Assembly (NCBI RefSeq): GCF_900111815.1 | Contig: NZ_LT630004.1 | Location: forward strand, 1,908,293-1,972,292 | DNA from: Bacillus massilinigeriensis | GTDB taxonomy: Bacteria; Bacillota; Bacilli; Bacillales; Cytobacillaceae | Length of the DNA stretch: 64,000 nt | Reading direction: 5' to 3' | Part shown: positions 1 through 9,853 of the stretch, piece after piece | How the letters are laid out: every line of letters starts with the position of its first letter | Position numbering within the stretch: position 1 is the stretch's first letter | Notes under the pieces: generated by a model | Told to the model about the DNA's origin: nothing | Seen by the model: only the letters and a program-made list of their open reading frames with translations | Databases searched by the model: none | Made by a program: the position numbers and the translations under genes

Positions 1-796
1 TAAGTCCAGCTGTATCGACACCTTTCAAAGAGTCACTCAACCGCTGAAACAATTCTTCATAGCCTTCTTTCCATCCATCATGCCTGTATATCGGTGCAAC
101 AATAAATCCTAATGGGTAGCCTGCAGCAGCAACCTTTCTCGCTGCTTCCAGCCTCTCCTCGAACGAAGAAGTTCCCGGTTCAAAGTTCTTTATCACATAT
201 CTGCTATTCACACTGAACCGGAAATGCGTTTTTCCGTTATGTGCTGCATCCAACAAGTGATCGACATGGTGATATTTAGTTACGAATCTCAGCCGACCGT
301 ATTCTGTTTCTCCAATGAACTCAATGGCTTTCTTCAGTGAATGCGTAAGGTGATCGATTCCAACAATGTCCGAGGTACAAGCCGCTTCAAACCGTGTGAT
401 TTCAGGTAGTCTTTCTTCCATATATTTGCTGGCCTGAGCGAAAATCTCATCAAGGTTTACATACGTTCTGATGTAAGGTTTACTTCCTAGGGTAGTCTGC
501 AAATAACAATAGTGGCAATGGCCCATGCAACCTGTTGCCAGCGGGATAGCGTACTCTGCTGATGGTTTGGAGGAATCAAATTTAAGGGTGCGCCTTACCC
601 CGACTACTAGTGTAGATTTTGCTGTCCGATACTGCTGAAGTTCTGTATCTCCAGGTATACCTCTTACCTGGTTATGTGACGTCGTCTCTCTGATCTCCAC
701 CCCCATCTTTTCGAACTTATCTTTCAGTTCTTGACCAAGCTCATACTGAAGTGCCTGCGGTTCAATATATACAAGTTGCGGTACGAAAGGCTTCAT
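1..796 (-). CDS. splB: Spore photoproduct lyase (partial, C-terminus outside window)
   Basis: Radical SAM enzyme that directly reverses the spore photoproduct (a methylene-bridged thymine dimer) during germination. About 265 N-terminal residues are visible of a family length near 340; the rest runs off the left edge. The radical-SAM cluster motif TGCMGHCHYC places cysteines at 90, 94 and 97, the same positions as in B. subtilis SplB. A further cysteine at 140 in FEAACTSD fits the catalytic hydrogen-donor cysteine. The ATG start lies at 796. No partner splA is visible upstream; the next gene upstream on this strand is nrdJ, separated by a terminator. Confidence 0.93.
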   Translation of the reverse strand, partial: MKPFVPQLVYIEPQALQYELGQELKDKFEKMGVEIRETTSHNQVRGIPGDTELQQYRTAKSTLVVGVRRTLKFDSSKPSAEYAIPLATGCMGHCHYCYLQTTLGSKPYIRTYVNLDEIFAQASKYMEERLPEITRFEAACTSDIVGIDHLTHSLKKAIEFIGETEYGRLRFVTKYHHVDHLLDAAHNGKTHFRFSVNSRYVIKNFEPGTSSFEERLEAARKVAAAGYPLGFIVAPIYRHDGWKEGYEELFQRLSDSLKGVDTAGL

Positions 797-939
797 TTTT
801 CTCTCATCTCCCTATAATCTCTTACCCTTAGTATGGTCAGGAAGCAAAGTTTCATGTTGGCGGTAACAGAAAAGCAGCACAACAAAATATAGGGAGACAG
901 CTCTAGGCAGGATTGAAGAATAATACCAAAAAAACAAAC

Positions 940-982
940 AAATAAAGGAGTTCGGAAAATATCATTCCGAACTCCTTTATTA
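940..982 (-). terminator. Rho-independent terminator after nrdJ
   Basis: A perfect inverted repeat (AATAAAGGAGTTCGGAA and its complement) with a six-base loop lies just downstream of the nrdJ stop. On the minus strand it is followed by a T-rich stretch. It separates nrdJ from splB. Confidence 0.85.
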
Positions 983-1003
983 AAGCATTTTGCTTTACTT
1001 CTC

Positions 1004-3562
1004 TTATAAGCCGCATTTAAGCTGGGCATTGCAGTTCGTGCAAGTGTTGCAGCCGCCGATCTCTTTCACAGTACCTTTACGGCACACAGGGCAAGTGTTT
1101 CCGACTTCAGAGCCTATCGTTACATTCGTAGACCGAAGTTCGCTGATTGTATCAACAAGGACTACGTGCTGCTTTGCTTTTTCTGTTTTAGTAGTGCTTT
1201 CTTCAAAGGAATTTTCCTCTGCTTTCAATGTCAGCACTTGGGTATCTCTAGAACCATCTACATAGACAGTTCCCCCTTTTGCTCCGCCTTTATATAGACG
1301 CTCGTAAACTTTTTCCACTTGCTCTACACTGTAACCTTTTGGTGCATTCACCGTTTTACTGATAGAGCTGTCAATCCATCGCTGAATTACACATTGTACA
1401 TCAGCATGTGCTTCTGGTTTCAGCTCCATTGCAGTTACAAACCAGTGAGGCAAGTTCTCAGAATCAGCTTCTGGATGCTTATCGAGGTATTCTTGAACGA
1501 TATCTGCCTTTACTTCGATAAACTTACCGAGGCGTCCGCTCCTGAAATAAGAGAATGAAAAATAAGGTTCCAGGCCAGTTGATACGCCAACCATCGTTCC
1601 TGTGGATCCTGTCGGTGCAACCGTAAGCAAATGAGAGTTCCTGATTCCATGCTCTAAAACGGATTCCCTAATATCTTCCGGCATTTTCTGCATGAATCCA
1701 GTTTCGATGAAAGCATTGCGTAATCGGTTTGTCTCCTCCACGCTTTCTCCGACAAGGAATGGGAAGCTGCCTTTCTCTTTCGCCAGTTCAATAGATGCGC
1801 GGTATGCGGTTGTTGCAATCGTTTCAAATACCTTGTCCACTAATTCATTGCCCTTTTCAGAGCCATATTCCGTTTCGCAGTAAATCAAAAGATCATGCAG
1901 ACCCATAACACCCAAACCAACACGTCTCTCTCCAAGAGCTTGGTGCTTGTTGTCTTTAAGGAAGTATGGAGTTGCATCGATGACATTATCCTGCATCCGA
2001 ACACCGACTTCGACTGTCCTCTTCAATTTATCGAAGTTTACCGATTTTGTTTCCCTGTCAGCCATCTCTGCCAGGTTGACAGCAGCAAGATTACATACGC
2101 TGTATGGTGCGAGAGGCTGTTCACCACAAGGATTGGTCGCAACAACTTTTTGACCGTATGCCTGTGCATTTGTCATGTCATTTGCATTATCGATAAAGAA
2201 AATACCAGGTTCTGCAGAATAGGTTGCGCAAATATTAATCAGGTTCCAAAGTTCCTTTGCCTTGATTTTCCTATACGTTCGGACTTTATAACCTAGTTTT
2301 TCCCACTCGCGAACATCGCCTACTTTATGCCACTCTTCATTGTACTTCTGCATTGTTTCAGCGTCATAGCTTTCCACATCAGGGAAACGCAATTCGTATT
2401 CACTGTTTTGCTCAACTGCTTCCATGAAATCCTTTGTGAGACAAACAGAAATATTTGCCCCTGTAAGGAATTCAGGATTATGGACAGTATAGTTCCCACC
2501 AATTGCAAGCTTTTCCTCGGCAGATTTAATAATATCCGCACTGAAGCCGCCATAACCAGGGATGTTTTTATAATTAACAATTCCCTGATACATTGCTTCC
2601 TCCTGCAATGTAAACGGTGTGAATTTCAATTTATCCTTAGCATGTTTCTTGATCGTTTCATCTTCTGTATTCTCAATAAGGAATCTGAGGATGCGCGGAT
2701 TTTGCATTTTCGAAATGATGAACTCGATAATATCCGGATGCCAGTCGGCGAGCATAATCATCTGTGCTCCTCTTCTTGACCCCCCCTGCTCTACAAGGTG
2801 CGTGAGCTTTGCGATATCATCAAGCCAAGAAACGGAACCAGAGGATTTACCGTTGACTCCTTTTGCAAGTGTATTCCTCGGACGAAGAGTAGAACCGTTC
2901 GTACCAACTCCACCCCCGCGGCTCATAATTTCCATGACCTGTTTGCGGTGTTCAGAAATTCCTTCCCTTGAATCCTGGACAAAAGGCATGACGTAGCAAT
3001 TGAAATATGTAACATCTGTATTTGCCCCTGCACCATATAAAACCCTGCCAGCAGGGATAAAGTTAAGCCCAGCAAGCTCCTGATAAAATTTCTCGAACCA
3101 TTCTTGTCGCTTCTCTTCAGTTTTTTCAACAGAGGCTAATCCTGTTGCATTCCTTTTTGCAATTTGTTCGTAAAAGACTTCAAGGGGCTTTTCAATTACA
3201 TCAAGCGGCTTGCGAATGATGCCTGATTTTGCTTCCTCAGGATCATCCAGTACACCTCGGAATTCCTCTTCTACCAAGACGGTGGCGCTTTTCTTTTCCC
3301 AGTCGATATCGAGAATGAATCCTAGGCCTCTTGCAGGGAACTTTGGATCCTCCTTGATAGTGAGCACAACAAAATCCCCTTTTGCGAGGGTAACCTTTTC
3401 TGTATCTTTGAATGCATACCGATCTAGCATTACTAGCCTTGAAACACCTTTGTGGGTCATTTTCATATCAAGGGTAACAGGATGCACCTGCGGGAATAAC
3501 CTGATATCCCTATTTAAGTTATCAACATTAATGATCATTTTTTTGCCAAGCTCAACAGACAT
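1004..3562 (-). CDS. nrdJ: Adenosylcobalamin-dependent ribonucleotide reductase (class II)
   Basis: Reduces ribonucleotides to deoxyribonucleotides using coenzyme B12 to generate the active-site thiyl radical, without oxygen. At 852 residues it is a full-length class II enzyme. The finger-loop motif NPCGE is at 477-481 (thiyl Cys479). The redox cysteine pair is likely Cys189 (FNCYVMP) and Cys490 (SVCNLA). The C-terminus carries a CPVC...CTNC zinc-ribbon-like element ending in LKCGL, the tail that normally re-reduces the active site. AAGGAG sits eight bases before the ATG. Two NrdR boxes lie upstream. It is monocistronic and followed by a strong terminator. No class I nrdEF genes are in the window. 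Confidence 0.95.
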   Translation of the reverse strand: MSVELGKKMIINVDNLNRDIRLFPQVHPVTLDMKMTHKGVSRLVMLDRYAFKDTEKVTLAKGDFVVLTIKEDPKFPARGLGFILDIDWEKKSATVLVEEEFRGVLDDPEEAKSGIIRKPLDVIEKPLEVFYEQIAKRNATGLASVEKTEEKRQEWFEKFYQELAGLNFIPAGRVLYGAGANTDVTYFNCYVMPFVQDSREGISEHRKQVMEIMSRGGGVGTNGSTLRPRNTLAKGVNGKSSGSVSWLDDIAKLTHLVEQGGSRRGAQMIMLADWHPDIIEFIISKMQNPRILRFLIENTEDETIKKHAKDKLKFTPFTLQEEAMYQGIVNYKNIPGYGGFSADIIKSAEEKLAIGGNYTVHNPEFLTGANISVCLTKDFMEAVEQNSEYELRFPDVESYDAETMQKYNEEWHKVGDVREWEKLGYKVRTYRKIKAKELWNLINICATYSAEPGIFFIDNANDMTNAQAYGQKVVATNPCGEQPLAPYSVCNLAAVNLAEMADRETKSVNFDKLKRTVEVGVRMQDNVIDATPYFLKDNKHQALGERRVGLGVMGLHDLLIYCETEYGSEKGNELVDKVFETIATTAYRASIELAKEKGSFPFLVGESVEETNRLRNAFIETGFMQKMPEDIRESVLEHGIRNSHLLTVAPTGSTGTMVGVSTGLEPYFSFSYFRSGRLGKFIEVKADIVQEYLDKHPEADSENLPHWFVTAMELKPEAHADVQCVIQRWIDSSISKTVNAPKGYSVEQVEKVYERLYKGGAKGGTVYVDGSRDTQVLTLKAEENSFEESTTKTEKAKQHVVLVDTISELRSTNVTIGSEVGNTCPVCRKGTVKEIGGCNTCTNCNAQLKCGL

Positions 3563-3683
3563 GATTACAACTCCTTAGTGAAAATTCATACATTGCCGTC
3601 ATAGTATGCTAGGATGAAAGCTACCAAGATGTATGCCCGGATGTATTTGAATTACCCTTACGTTATCATATCAAACCGAAAAA

Positions 3684-3699
3684 AATCAATATATAGTGT
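3684..3699 (-). promoter_or_regulatory. NrdR box 1
   Basis: AATCAATATATAGTGT matches the NrdR consensus acaCwAtATaTwGtgt at 14 of 16 positions. It lies about 120 bases upstream of the nrdJ start and 33 bp from a second box. NrdR is the ATP/dATP-sensing repressor of ribonucleotide reductase genes. Confidence 0.85.
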
Positions 3700-3716
3700 A
3701 TTAAATATTTTTTTCG

Positions 3717-3732
3717 ACACTATATATTGATA
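3717..3732 (-). promoter_or_regulatory. NrdR box 2
   Basis: ACACTATATATTGATA matches the NrdR consensus at 13 of 16 positions. Its centre is 33 bp, about three helical turns, from box 1. This paired, phased arrangement is typical of NrdR operators. The rest of the 356-base gap between nrdJ and lipM shows only AT-rich DNA. Confidence 0.85.
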
Positions 3733-3918
3733 TTTGGTCAAGTGATAGTAATTTTGTCAAACATGCAATACATTAAAAATAAGAGAATAAATGAGAGAAA
3801 GAGCATAAAGCCCAATTAATTACGATAATTTAACAAATTTCGCACCTTGCAATTTTCCGAATCGGGTCAACCTGTTGAAAAATATGGCAAAAGACAACGA
3901 AGAAAGATTTTTCGTTTC

Positions 3919-4755
3919 TTATCTGCGAAAATTCCAATTTTCAGACTCGTATTTATTTTCAGCCAATTCCTTTACATAACTTAATTGCGATGGAGATAAT
4001 TCATACGCTTTTAGATTGATATTCAAGCCTTCTTCAAACCCCGATTTAAATGCGTTTTTTGCTTCTTCCAATGTAATCCTTCTGCTGCTAATTTCATTTA
4101 TAGCCACGGCCTTTGACTTAAACGCTTTTTGCATCCGTTCTTTCACCCGTTCATTCGGATATTTAAACAGGCTGAAAAGCTTATCTTCATCAAGGTCGAG
4201 CAGGATGGATCCATGCTGAAGTATAATACCTTTTTGCCTAGTTTGAGCGCTCCCTGCAACCTTCCTGCCTTCGACCACGAGCTCGTACCAGCTTGGAGCA
4301 TCGAAACAGACGGAAGACCGAGGATTCTTTAGGGCGCTTTTTTCTTCATCCGTCCTTGGCACTGCAAAATACGCTTCAAGACCAAGGTTCTGAAATCCCC
4401 GTAATATCCCCTCGGAAATAACTCTATAAGCTTCTGTTACTGTATTTGGCATCATATGATGGTCTTCTGTCACAATGACGCTGTACGTTAATTCATGCTC
4501 ATGAAGTACCCCTCTGCCTCCAGTTGGCCTGCGGACGAATCCCAATCCATGCTCGTTAACCGCATCCATATCGATTTCTTTTTCGTATTTTTGGAAATAT
4601 CCTATTGATAATGTAGCGGGCGACCACCCGTAAAAACGAATAACTGGCGGAATTTCCCCTCTGCTGTGCCAATCAAGCAATGCTTCATCTAGCGCCATGT
4701 TGAAAGACGGCGAACCGTCTCCTGAGTCTATATAACCCCATGTTTCTTTCTCCAT
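3919..4755 (-). CDS. lipM: Octanoyltransferase LipM
   Basis: Transfers octanoyl groups from acyl carrier protein to the glycine-cleavage H protein, the first step of lipoate assembly in Bacillus. It is 278 residues, the same length as B. subtilis LipM. The catalytic cysteine is Cys150 in [13 protein letters not shown] and the conserved lysine is Lys165 in [27 protein letters not shown] around 75-92 is the biotin/lipoate ligase fold signature. It is divergent from yqhL. Its product is needed by the glycine-cleavage system encoded a few genes away. Confidence 0.95.
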   Translation of the reverse strand: MEKETWGYIDSGDGSPSFNMALDEALLDWHSRGEIPPVIRFYGWSPATLSIGYFQKYEKEIDMDAVNEHGLGFVRRPTGGRGVLHEHELTYSVIVTEDHHMMPNTVTEAYRVISEGILRGFQNLGLEAYFAVPRTDEEKSALKNPRSSVCFDAPSWYELVVEGRKVAGSAQTRQKGIILQHGSILLDLDEDKLFSLFKYPNERVKERMQKAFKSKAVAINEISSRRITLEEAKNAFKSGFEEGLNINLKAYELSPSQLSYVKELAENKYESENWNFRR

Positions 4756-4947
4756 CTCGCAACCCCACTTATCGTTTATTACCTACTCGCGATAATTAGT
4801 CTACCAAAACTAGTTTTAAAAGCAAAGCAGCTTGTCTAAAAGGATATAATTACAAAATTCATTCTCCATTCTATTTCCCTTTGCCCTCGAGCCCAATCAC
4901 TTATATAATAGTAGTTGTCTTTAGTTAGTTTGAAAGGAGAAATAATT

Positions 4948-5328
4948 TTGGATACAATTTACTTTTTACTGATTTTATCCGGTGCATTTCTTGTCTATTC
5001 CATCTTCATTTTTTTCTACCAGCGTCGGATTGTTAAGACCCTGACCGAAGAAGAATTCAAAGCAGGTTACCGGAAAGCCCAATTAATCGATGTCCGTGAA
5101 CCTAATGAATTTAATGCAGGCCATATTCTTGGGGCAAGAAATATTCCGATGTCCCAGTTAAAGATGCGGACGAAAGAAATCCGCCCGGACAAGCCAGTGT
5201 ATCTCTATTGCCAAAGCAGCACAAGAAGCGGTCGTGCAGCACAAATGCTATACAGGAAGGGATATCGTGACCTTTACCAGCTTCAGGGCGGCTTTAAGAA
5301 ATGGGCCGGAAAAGTAAAAGCAAAATAA
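4948..5328 (+). CDS. yqhL: Membrane-anchored single-domain rhodanese
   Basis: Rhodanese-like protein of 126 residues when the TTG at 4948 is used. AAAGGAG lies about eight bases before that codon, and the length equals B. subtilis YqhL; an upstream in-frame TTG at 4915 has no such site. Residues 4-24 form one membrane segment. The rhodanese domain follows from about residue 31, with LIDVREPNEF and an active-site loop YCQSSTRSG containing Cys88, which would carry a persulfide. The substrate is not known from sequence. It converges on gcvPB across a two-way terminator. Confidence 0.88.
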   Translation: MDTIYFLLILSGAFLVYSIFIFFYQRRIVKTLTEEEFKAGYRKAQLIDVREPNEFNAGHILGARNIPMSQLKMRTKEIRPDKPVYLYCQSSTRSGRAAQMLYRKGYRDLYQLQGGFKKWAGKVKAK

Positions 5329-5463
5329 TCATGGTTTTTGTACTAGACACTAATCTGCTGATTATAGAAGGGGCTATGCCAAAAGTACCGATCTTTTGGA
5401 AGCCTCTTTTTAATCAGCTTTTTTGTGCTTCTGACTGCAAACGATATATTAATATGCAAAAAA

Positions 5464-5520
5464 AGGGGTCGCTCAAAAGGGAAAATAAATTCACCTTTTG
5501 AGACGACCTCATTCTTTTTT
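5464..5520. terminator. Two-way terminator between yqhL and gcvPB
   Basis: An imperfect hairpin (GGTCGCTCAAAAGG against CCTTTTGAGACGACC) has an A-run on its left and a T-run on its right. It can therefore stop both the rightward yqhL and the leftward gcv transcripts. Confidence 0.75.
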
Positions 5521-6980
5521 TAGGCTTTCTGATATCTTAAAATCGGTTTCCTTGCTGCAGTTGCCTCATCCATTCGGCCTACAACCGTTGTATGCGGAGC
5601 TTCCTGGACGATTTCGGGGTTTTCCTCCGCTTCCTTTGCTATTTGGATCATAGCATCGATAAAGCTGTCTAAGGTTTCCTTGGATTCCGTCTCTGTTGGC
5701 TCAATCATGATACATTCCTCCACATTAAGCGGGAAGTAGATGGTAGGAGGATGATACCCAAAGTCAAGAAGCCTTTTGGCAATATCAAGGGTTCTGACCC
5801 CGAGTTTCTTCTGGCGTTTTCCGCTCAATACAAATTCATGTTTGCAATGCCTGTCAAACGGTAGATCGTAATGTTCTGCGAGCCTGCGCATCATATAGTT
5901 CGCATTAAGCACAGCGTACTCTGTCACCGCATTAAGTCCATCCGGTCCCATGCTTCGGATATAAGTGTACGCACGAACATTAATGCCGAAGTTACCATAA
6001 TAAGGTTTGACACGACCAATGGATTGAGGCCTGTCATAGTCAAGGACAAAGCGACCGTCTCTCTTATCCACCAATGGCTTCGGCAGGAATGGGATTAGGT
6101 CTGCTTTAACTCCGACAGGACCAGAACCAGGACCACCACCGCCATGCGGGCCTGTGAAAGTCTTGTGGAGATTCAAGTGAACTACGTCGAATCCCATGTC
6201 CCCTGGGCGCGCCTTCGACAATACGGCATTCAAGTTTGCTCCGTCGTAGTACAGCTTACCGCCTGCTCCATGAACAATCTCGGCCATTTCTAAAATATTC
6301 TCTTCAAACAGCCCAAGTGTGTTTGGGTTCGTCAGCATCAATGCCGCAGTATCTTTGCCGACAACCTTCTTCAAATCTTCCAGATCCACAAGACCATTCT
6401 CATTGGATTTAACAGTAATTGTTTCAAACCCTGCAACTGTAGCCGAGGCCGGGTTAGTACCATGAGCGGAATCTGGAACGATTACTTTCGTCCTTTCACT
6501 ATCACCATTCGCTTCGTGATAAGCCCTGATCATCATCAAGCCTGTCCATTCGCCGTGTGCCCCTGCTGCTGGCTGAAGGGTAACTTCGTCCATTCCCGTA
6601 ATTTCTTTCAAGTGCTGCTGCAGGTCATACATCAATTCAAGGGCTCCCTGAACTGAGCTCTCATCCTGGAGCGGATGGATATGTGCAAATCCATTATAGC
6701 GAGCGACCGTCTCATTAATTTTCGGATTATATTTCATCGTACAGGAACCAAGCGGGTAGAACCCGGAATCGACACCATGATTCCGTGTAGACAAAGCAGT
6801 ATAATGGCGCATGATATCAAGTTCAGATACTTCCGGAAGATTCGGTTCTTCCACTCTGATGAATTGTTCCGGAACAAGGTCATTTAACTCCATCTCAGGA
6901 ATATCCATTTCAGGTAAGCTGTATCCTATTCTTCCTGGACTAGTGATTTCAAAAATCAGCGGCTGGTCTTCCTTATGCAT
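5520..6980 (-). CDS. gcvPB: Glycine dehydrogenase (decarboxylating) subunit 2
   Basis: PLP-carrying half of the split P-protein of the glycine-cleavage system. It decarboxylates glycine and passes the aminomethyl group to the lipoyl H protein. It is 486 residues; the PLP lysine is Lys273 in [16 protein letters not shown], and the pyridoxal pocket motif [10 protein letters not shown] is at 170-179. It is last in the operon gcvT-gcvPA-gcvPB, overlapping gcvPA by eight bases, which suggests translational coupling of the two subunits. Confidence 0.97.
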   Translation of the reverse strand: MHKEDQPLIFEITSPGRIGYSLPEMDIPEMELNDLVPEQFIRVEEPNLPEVSELDIMRHYTALSTRNHGVDSGFYPLGSCTMKYNPKINETVARYNGFAHIHPLQDESSVQGALELMYDLQQHLKEITGMDEVTLQPAAGAHGEWTGLMMIRAYHEANGDSERTKVIVPDSAHGTNPASATVAGFETITVKSNENGLVDLEDLKKVVGKDTAALMLTNPNTLGLFEENILEMAEIVHGAGGKLYYDGANLNAVLSKARPGDMGFDVVHLNLHKTFTGPHGGGGPGSGPVGVKADLIPFLPKPLVDKRDGRFVLDYDRPQSIGRVKPYYGNFGINVRAYTYIRSMGPDGLNAVTEYAVLNANYMMRRLAEHYDLPFDRHCKHEFVLSGKRQKKLGVRTLDIAKRLLDFGYHPPTIYFPLNVEECIMIEPTETESKETLDSFIDAMIQIAKEAEENPEIVQEAPHTTVVGRMDEATAARKPILRYQKA

Positions 6981-8322
6981 GACAATCCCCCATTTCCTTC
7001 ACGAAAACATCAATTTCTTCTTTAGTCCTCATCTCTGTTACCGCAACCAACATATGCTGCTCCAATTCAGGGTAATCCCTTCCAAGGTCATAACCGCCGA
7101 TGATTCCTTTATCTAAAAGCTCTTCGTTAATTGCTTTAACAGGACGATTCAACTTGACTACAAACTCATTAAAGCTTGGACCGTCAAACGCTAATTGAAA
7201 TCCGTGCTCTTGGAAGACCTTTTTTGCATAGCATGCCTTTTGGATGTTAGCGAGAGCCATCTCGCGTACCCCTTTCTTCCCTAATGCTGTCATTGCCACA
7301 GAGGCCGCAAGCGCGTTTAACGCTTGATTGGAACAAATATTGGACGTCGCCTTGTCGCGGCGGATATGCTGTTCCCTTGCCTGAAGAGTAAGTACAAAAC
7401 CTCTGCGTCCCTGGTCATCCTTTGTTTGTCCAACAAGGCGGCCTGGCACTTTTCTCATCAGCTTGGAAGTAACAGAAAAGTATCCGCAATGAGGTCCCCC
7501 GAATGCTGCCGGAATACCGAAAGGCTGTGCATCCCCAACAACGATATCAGCACCAAACTTTCCAGGAGGCGTTAATGCACCAAGGGAAAGAGGGTTACTC
7601 GAAACAATGAACAACGATTTTTCACTGTGGATGATTTCCTCAAGCTCTGCCATTGGTTCCAGTCGGCCGAAGAAATTCGGATATTGTACGATCACACCAG
7701 CAATATCCCCGCTCATTTTCTCTTTGAGCACTTCGATATCCGTCACTCCATCGTGATGCGGTATTTCTTCCACCTCGATATATTGCCCTTTTGCATATGT
7801 CCTGACAACAGCTTTTGCTTCAGGATGTACAGCAGCTGAAATGAGAATTTTCTTCTTTCTTGTATGTCCAGCACTCAGCATAGCTGCTTCAGCCAGAGCT
7901 GTTCCTCCGTCATACATAGAAGAATTGGCCACTTCCATGCCTGTCAGTTCACAAATCATTGTCTGGAATTCAAAAATCGCCTGCAGTTCTCCCTGAGAAA
8001 TCTCTGGCTGGTATGGAGTGTATGCAGTATAGAACTCAGAACGAGAAATCACATGGTCTACGATTACAGGCATATAATGATCATATACACCTGCACCAAG
8101 AAAGGATGCATGAGTTCTCAAATCTGCATTCTTTCCTGCCATCCTTGCAAGTTCCTTGGCAAGGGATGGTTCGGGGCTTGCAGGCTTGATATTGTATTCC
8201 CCTTTGAACCTGACTTTCTCCGGAATATCACTGAATAGTTCATCGATTGACGATACTCCAATAGCTTCAAGCATGGAGTTTTTATCACTTTCGGTAAGCG
8301 GAAGGTAGCGATGCTTCATCAT
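6973..8322 (-). CDS. gcvPA: Glycine dehydrogenase (decarboxylating) subunit 1
   Basis: The other subunit of the split P-protein; it has the PLP-transferase fold but lacks the PLP lysine, and forms a heterotetramer with GcvPB. It is 449 residues, the usual length. Family segments include [23 protein letters not shown] and FGGPHCGYF. It starts 19 bases after the gcvT stop and overlaps gcvPB. Expression should follow the glycine riboswitch ahead of gcvT. Confidence 0.97.
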   Translation of the reverse strand: MMKHRYLPLTESDKNSMLEAIGVSSIDELFSDIPEKVRFKGEYNIKPASPEPSLAKELARMAGKNADLRTHASFLGAGVYDHYMPVIVDHVISRSEFYTAYTPYQPEISQGELQAIFEFQTMICELTGMEVANSSMYDGGTALAEAAMLSAGHTRKKKILISAAVHPEAKAVVRTYAKGQYIEVEEIPHHDGVTDIEVLKEKMSGDIAGVIVQYPNFFGRLEPMAELEEIIHSEKSLFIVSSNPLSLGALTPPGKFGADIVVGDAQPFGIPAAFGGPHCGYFSVTSKLMRKVPGRLVGQTKDDQGRRGFVLTLQAREQHIRRDKATSNICSNQALNALAASVAMTALGKKGVREMALANIQKACYAKKVFQEHGFQLAFDGPSFNEFVVKLNRPVKAINEELLDKGIIGGYDLGRDYPELEQHMLVAVTEMRTKEEIDVFVKEMGDCHA

Positions 8323-8340
8323 TTTTCCCTCTTTCTCGGT

Positions 8341-9441
8341 TTATTGCTTTTCCCGTTTATAAAATGGAGTCTTTACTGTCACTGCCTTTAACTGTTTACC
8401 TCGGATTTCCACTTCTACTTCGGTTCCGATTGCCGCAAACTCTGAGTCTAGCAGGACAAGTCCAATGTTCCTTTTCAATGTTGGCGATTGCGTGCCTGTT
8501 GTCACCTCACCGATAACCTTACCTTCTTTATATACAGGATATCCGTGACGCGGTATTCCCCGATCAATCATTTCAATCCCGACAAGCTTTCGCGGAACCC
8601 CATTTTCTTTTTGGCTGTTAAGCGCTTCTTTTCCAATGAAATCATCTTTTCCTAGCTTAACTGCAAACCCGATACCTGCCTCAAGCGGACTAATGCTTTC
8701 TGAAAGCTCCTGGCCGTATAGTGCAAGGTTTGCTTCGAAACGCAAGGTGTCCCTGGCTCCTAGCCCACATGGCTGTACACCTGCATCTTTTCCAGCTTCA
8801 AGAATCTTTTTCCATAGAAAAGCCGCATCTTCCGGACGGCAATAAATTTCAAAACCGTCTTCACCAGTATAGCCTGTCCTTGATACAAGCGCTTTTTTAC
8901 CGACGATATCCACTTCTTCCTTGAACTTAAAGAACCCGATTTCTGCCAGGTTCTCATGGGTCAGCCTCTGTAAAACTTTTTCTGCTTCCGGTCCTTGAAG
9001 CGCAAGCTGTGCTGTTTCATCTGAAACGTTCTTAAGCTCGACATCATCAGTAAGCTTGGATTCCATCCACTGGAAGTCCTTTTCGATATTGGAAGCATTT
9101 ACAACAAGCAAATAATCATCCTCGGCAAGCTTATAGATTAGAAGATCATCCACAGTGCCACCGTTTTCGTAGCACATTGCTGTGTATTGAGCACCTCCCA
9201 CCTTCAGACGGGAAACATCGTTCGTCATTAATTTTTGCAAATAAGCGAGACTTCCTGCACCTTTCACTTCGAATTCTCCCATATGCGAAACATCAAATAA
9301 GCCTGCCTTATTTCTGACAGCATGATGTTCCTCTTTGATTCCGGAAAATTGGACAGGGAGTTCCCATCCTCCGAAGTCAATCGTCTTTCCCCCATACTCG
9401 CTGTATAAATCCAACAGCGGTGTTCGCTTCAAATCACTCAT
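8341..9441 (-). CDS. gcvT: Aminomethyltransferase (glycine-cleavage T protein)
   Basis: Releases ammonia from the H-protein-bound aminomethyl group and transfers the one-carbon unit to tetrahydrofolate. It is 366 residues, close to the B. subtilis protein. Conserved stretches are [12 protein letters not shown] near 49-60, [32 protein letters not shown] and the C-terminal barrel with [10 protein letters not shown]-like sequence ([12 protein letters not shown]). First gene of the operon, with GGGGGA before the ATG, and preceded by a tandem glycine riboswitch. Confidence 0.97.
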   Translation of the reverse strand: MSDLKRTPLLDLYSEYGGKTIDFGGWELPVQFSGIKEEHHAVRNKAGLFDVSHMGEFEVKGAGSLAYLQKLMTNDVSRLKVGGAQYTAMCYENGGTVDDLLIYKLAEDDYLLVVNASNIEKDFQWMESKLTDDVELKNVSDETAQLALQGPEAEKVLQRLTHENLAEIGFFKFKEEVDIVGKKALVSRTGYTGEDGFEIYCRPEDAAFLWKKILEAGKDAGVQPCGLGARDTLRFEANLALYGQELSESISPLEAGIGFAVKLGKDDFIGKEALNSQKENGVPRKLVGIEMIDRGIPRHGYPVYKEGKVIGEVTTGTQSPTLKRNIGLVLLDSEFAAIGTEVEVEIRGKQLKAVTVKTPFYKREKQ

Positions 9442-9487
9442 TTATGTATCCCCCTTTTACTTTTTGCTTGCGACTGACCCATGGTAC

Positions 9488-9537
9488 AAAAAAAGGACAG
9501 AAGACCCCCTTTAACTTATTAAATGGGTCTCTGTCCT
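9488..9537 (-). terminator. Riboswitch expression-platform terminator
   Basis: On the minus strand GGACAGAGACCC pairs with GGGTCTTCTGTCC and a run of seven T follows. The left arm (9524-9537) is also the closing strand of the second glycine aptamer, so glycine binding would block the terminator and allow gcv transcription. Confidence 0.85.
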
Positions 9538-9705
9538 GGCACCTGAAAGTTTTACCTTTTAAAAGGCTTTCCCCTTTGGTGGCTCCCTTAAAAGGAGCTC
9601 TCTCCAGAGTCGCGTCCTGCAAGAGTACTTTTGCCTGAGAGATTCACATACCTGCTTGCTCCTTCGGCGCTACAAATGTAGTCTCTCCCCTTGCGCTCAT
9701 CCGCA
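9524..9705 (-). ncRNA. Tandem glycine riboswitch ahead of gcvT
   Basis: Two glycine aptamers are visible in series on the minus strand. The first holds GGAGAGACTACA, GCGCCGAAGGAGCAAGC and AATCTCTCAGGCAAAAG. The second holds GCCACCAAAGGGGAAAGCC and AAACTTTCAGGTGCCAGGAC. The CCGAAGG/GGCAAAA and CTCTCAGG cores are diagnostic of the family. A terminator follows at once, so this is an ON switch for the glycine-cleavage operon. Confidence 0.95.
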
Positions 9706-9740
9706 TTATTATTTTCATTTCGGGCATGCTAAGCGAGATT

Positions 9741-9769
9741 ACTTTAAGAAATTCGACGCAATGTGACAA
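9741..9769 (-). promoter_or_regulatory. Candidate promoter of the gcv riboswitch transcript
   Basis: On the minus strand TTGTCA and TAAAGT are spaced by 17 bases. Transcription would begin about 30 bases before the first aptamer. The -10 element is weak, so this is a suggestion only. Confidence 0.4.
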
Positions 9770-9853
9770 ATTTCTAAACATTCTAAGCTATCTACATCCT
9801 ATCATTAAACAATGTTATTGGGCAATATATTTTAGACTGAAAGGGTGTGCAAA

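Noticed and set aside
793-1029. Small minus-strand frame of 78 codons between splB and nrdJ
   Set aside because: It runs through the nrdJ stop and its terminator hairpin, and has no ribosome-binding site.
5301-5501. Plus-strand frame of 66 codons after yqhL
   Set aside because: It overlaps the end of yqhL and the two-way terminator and shows no start signal.
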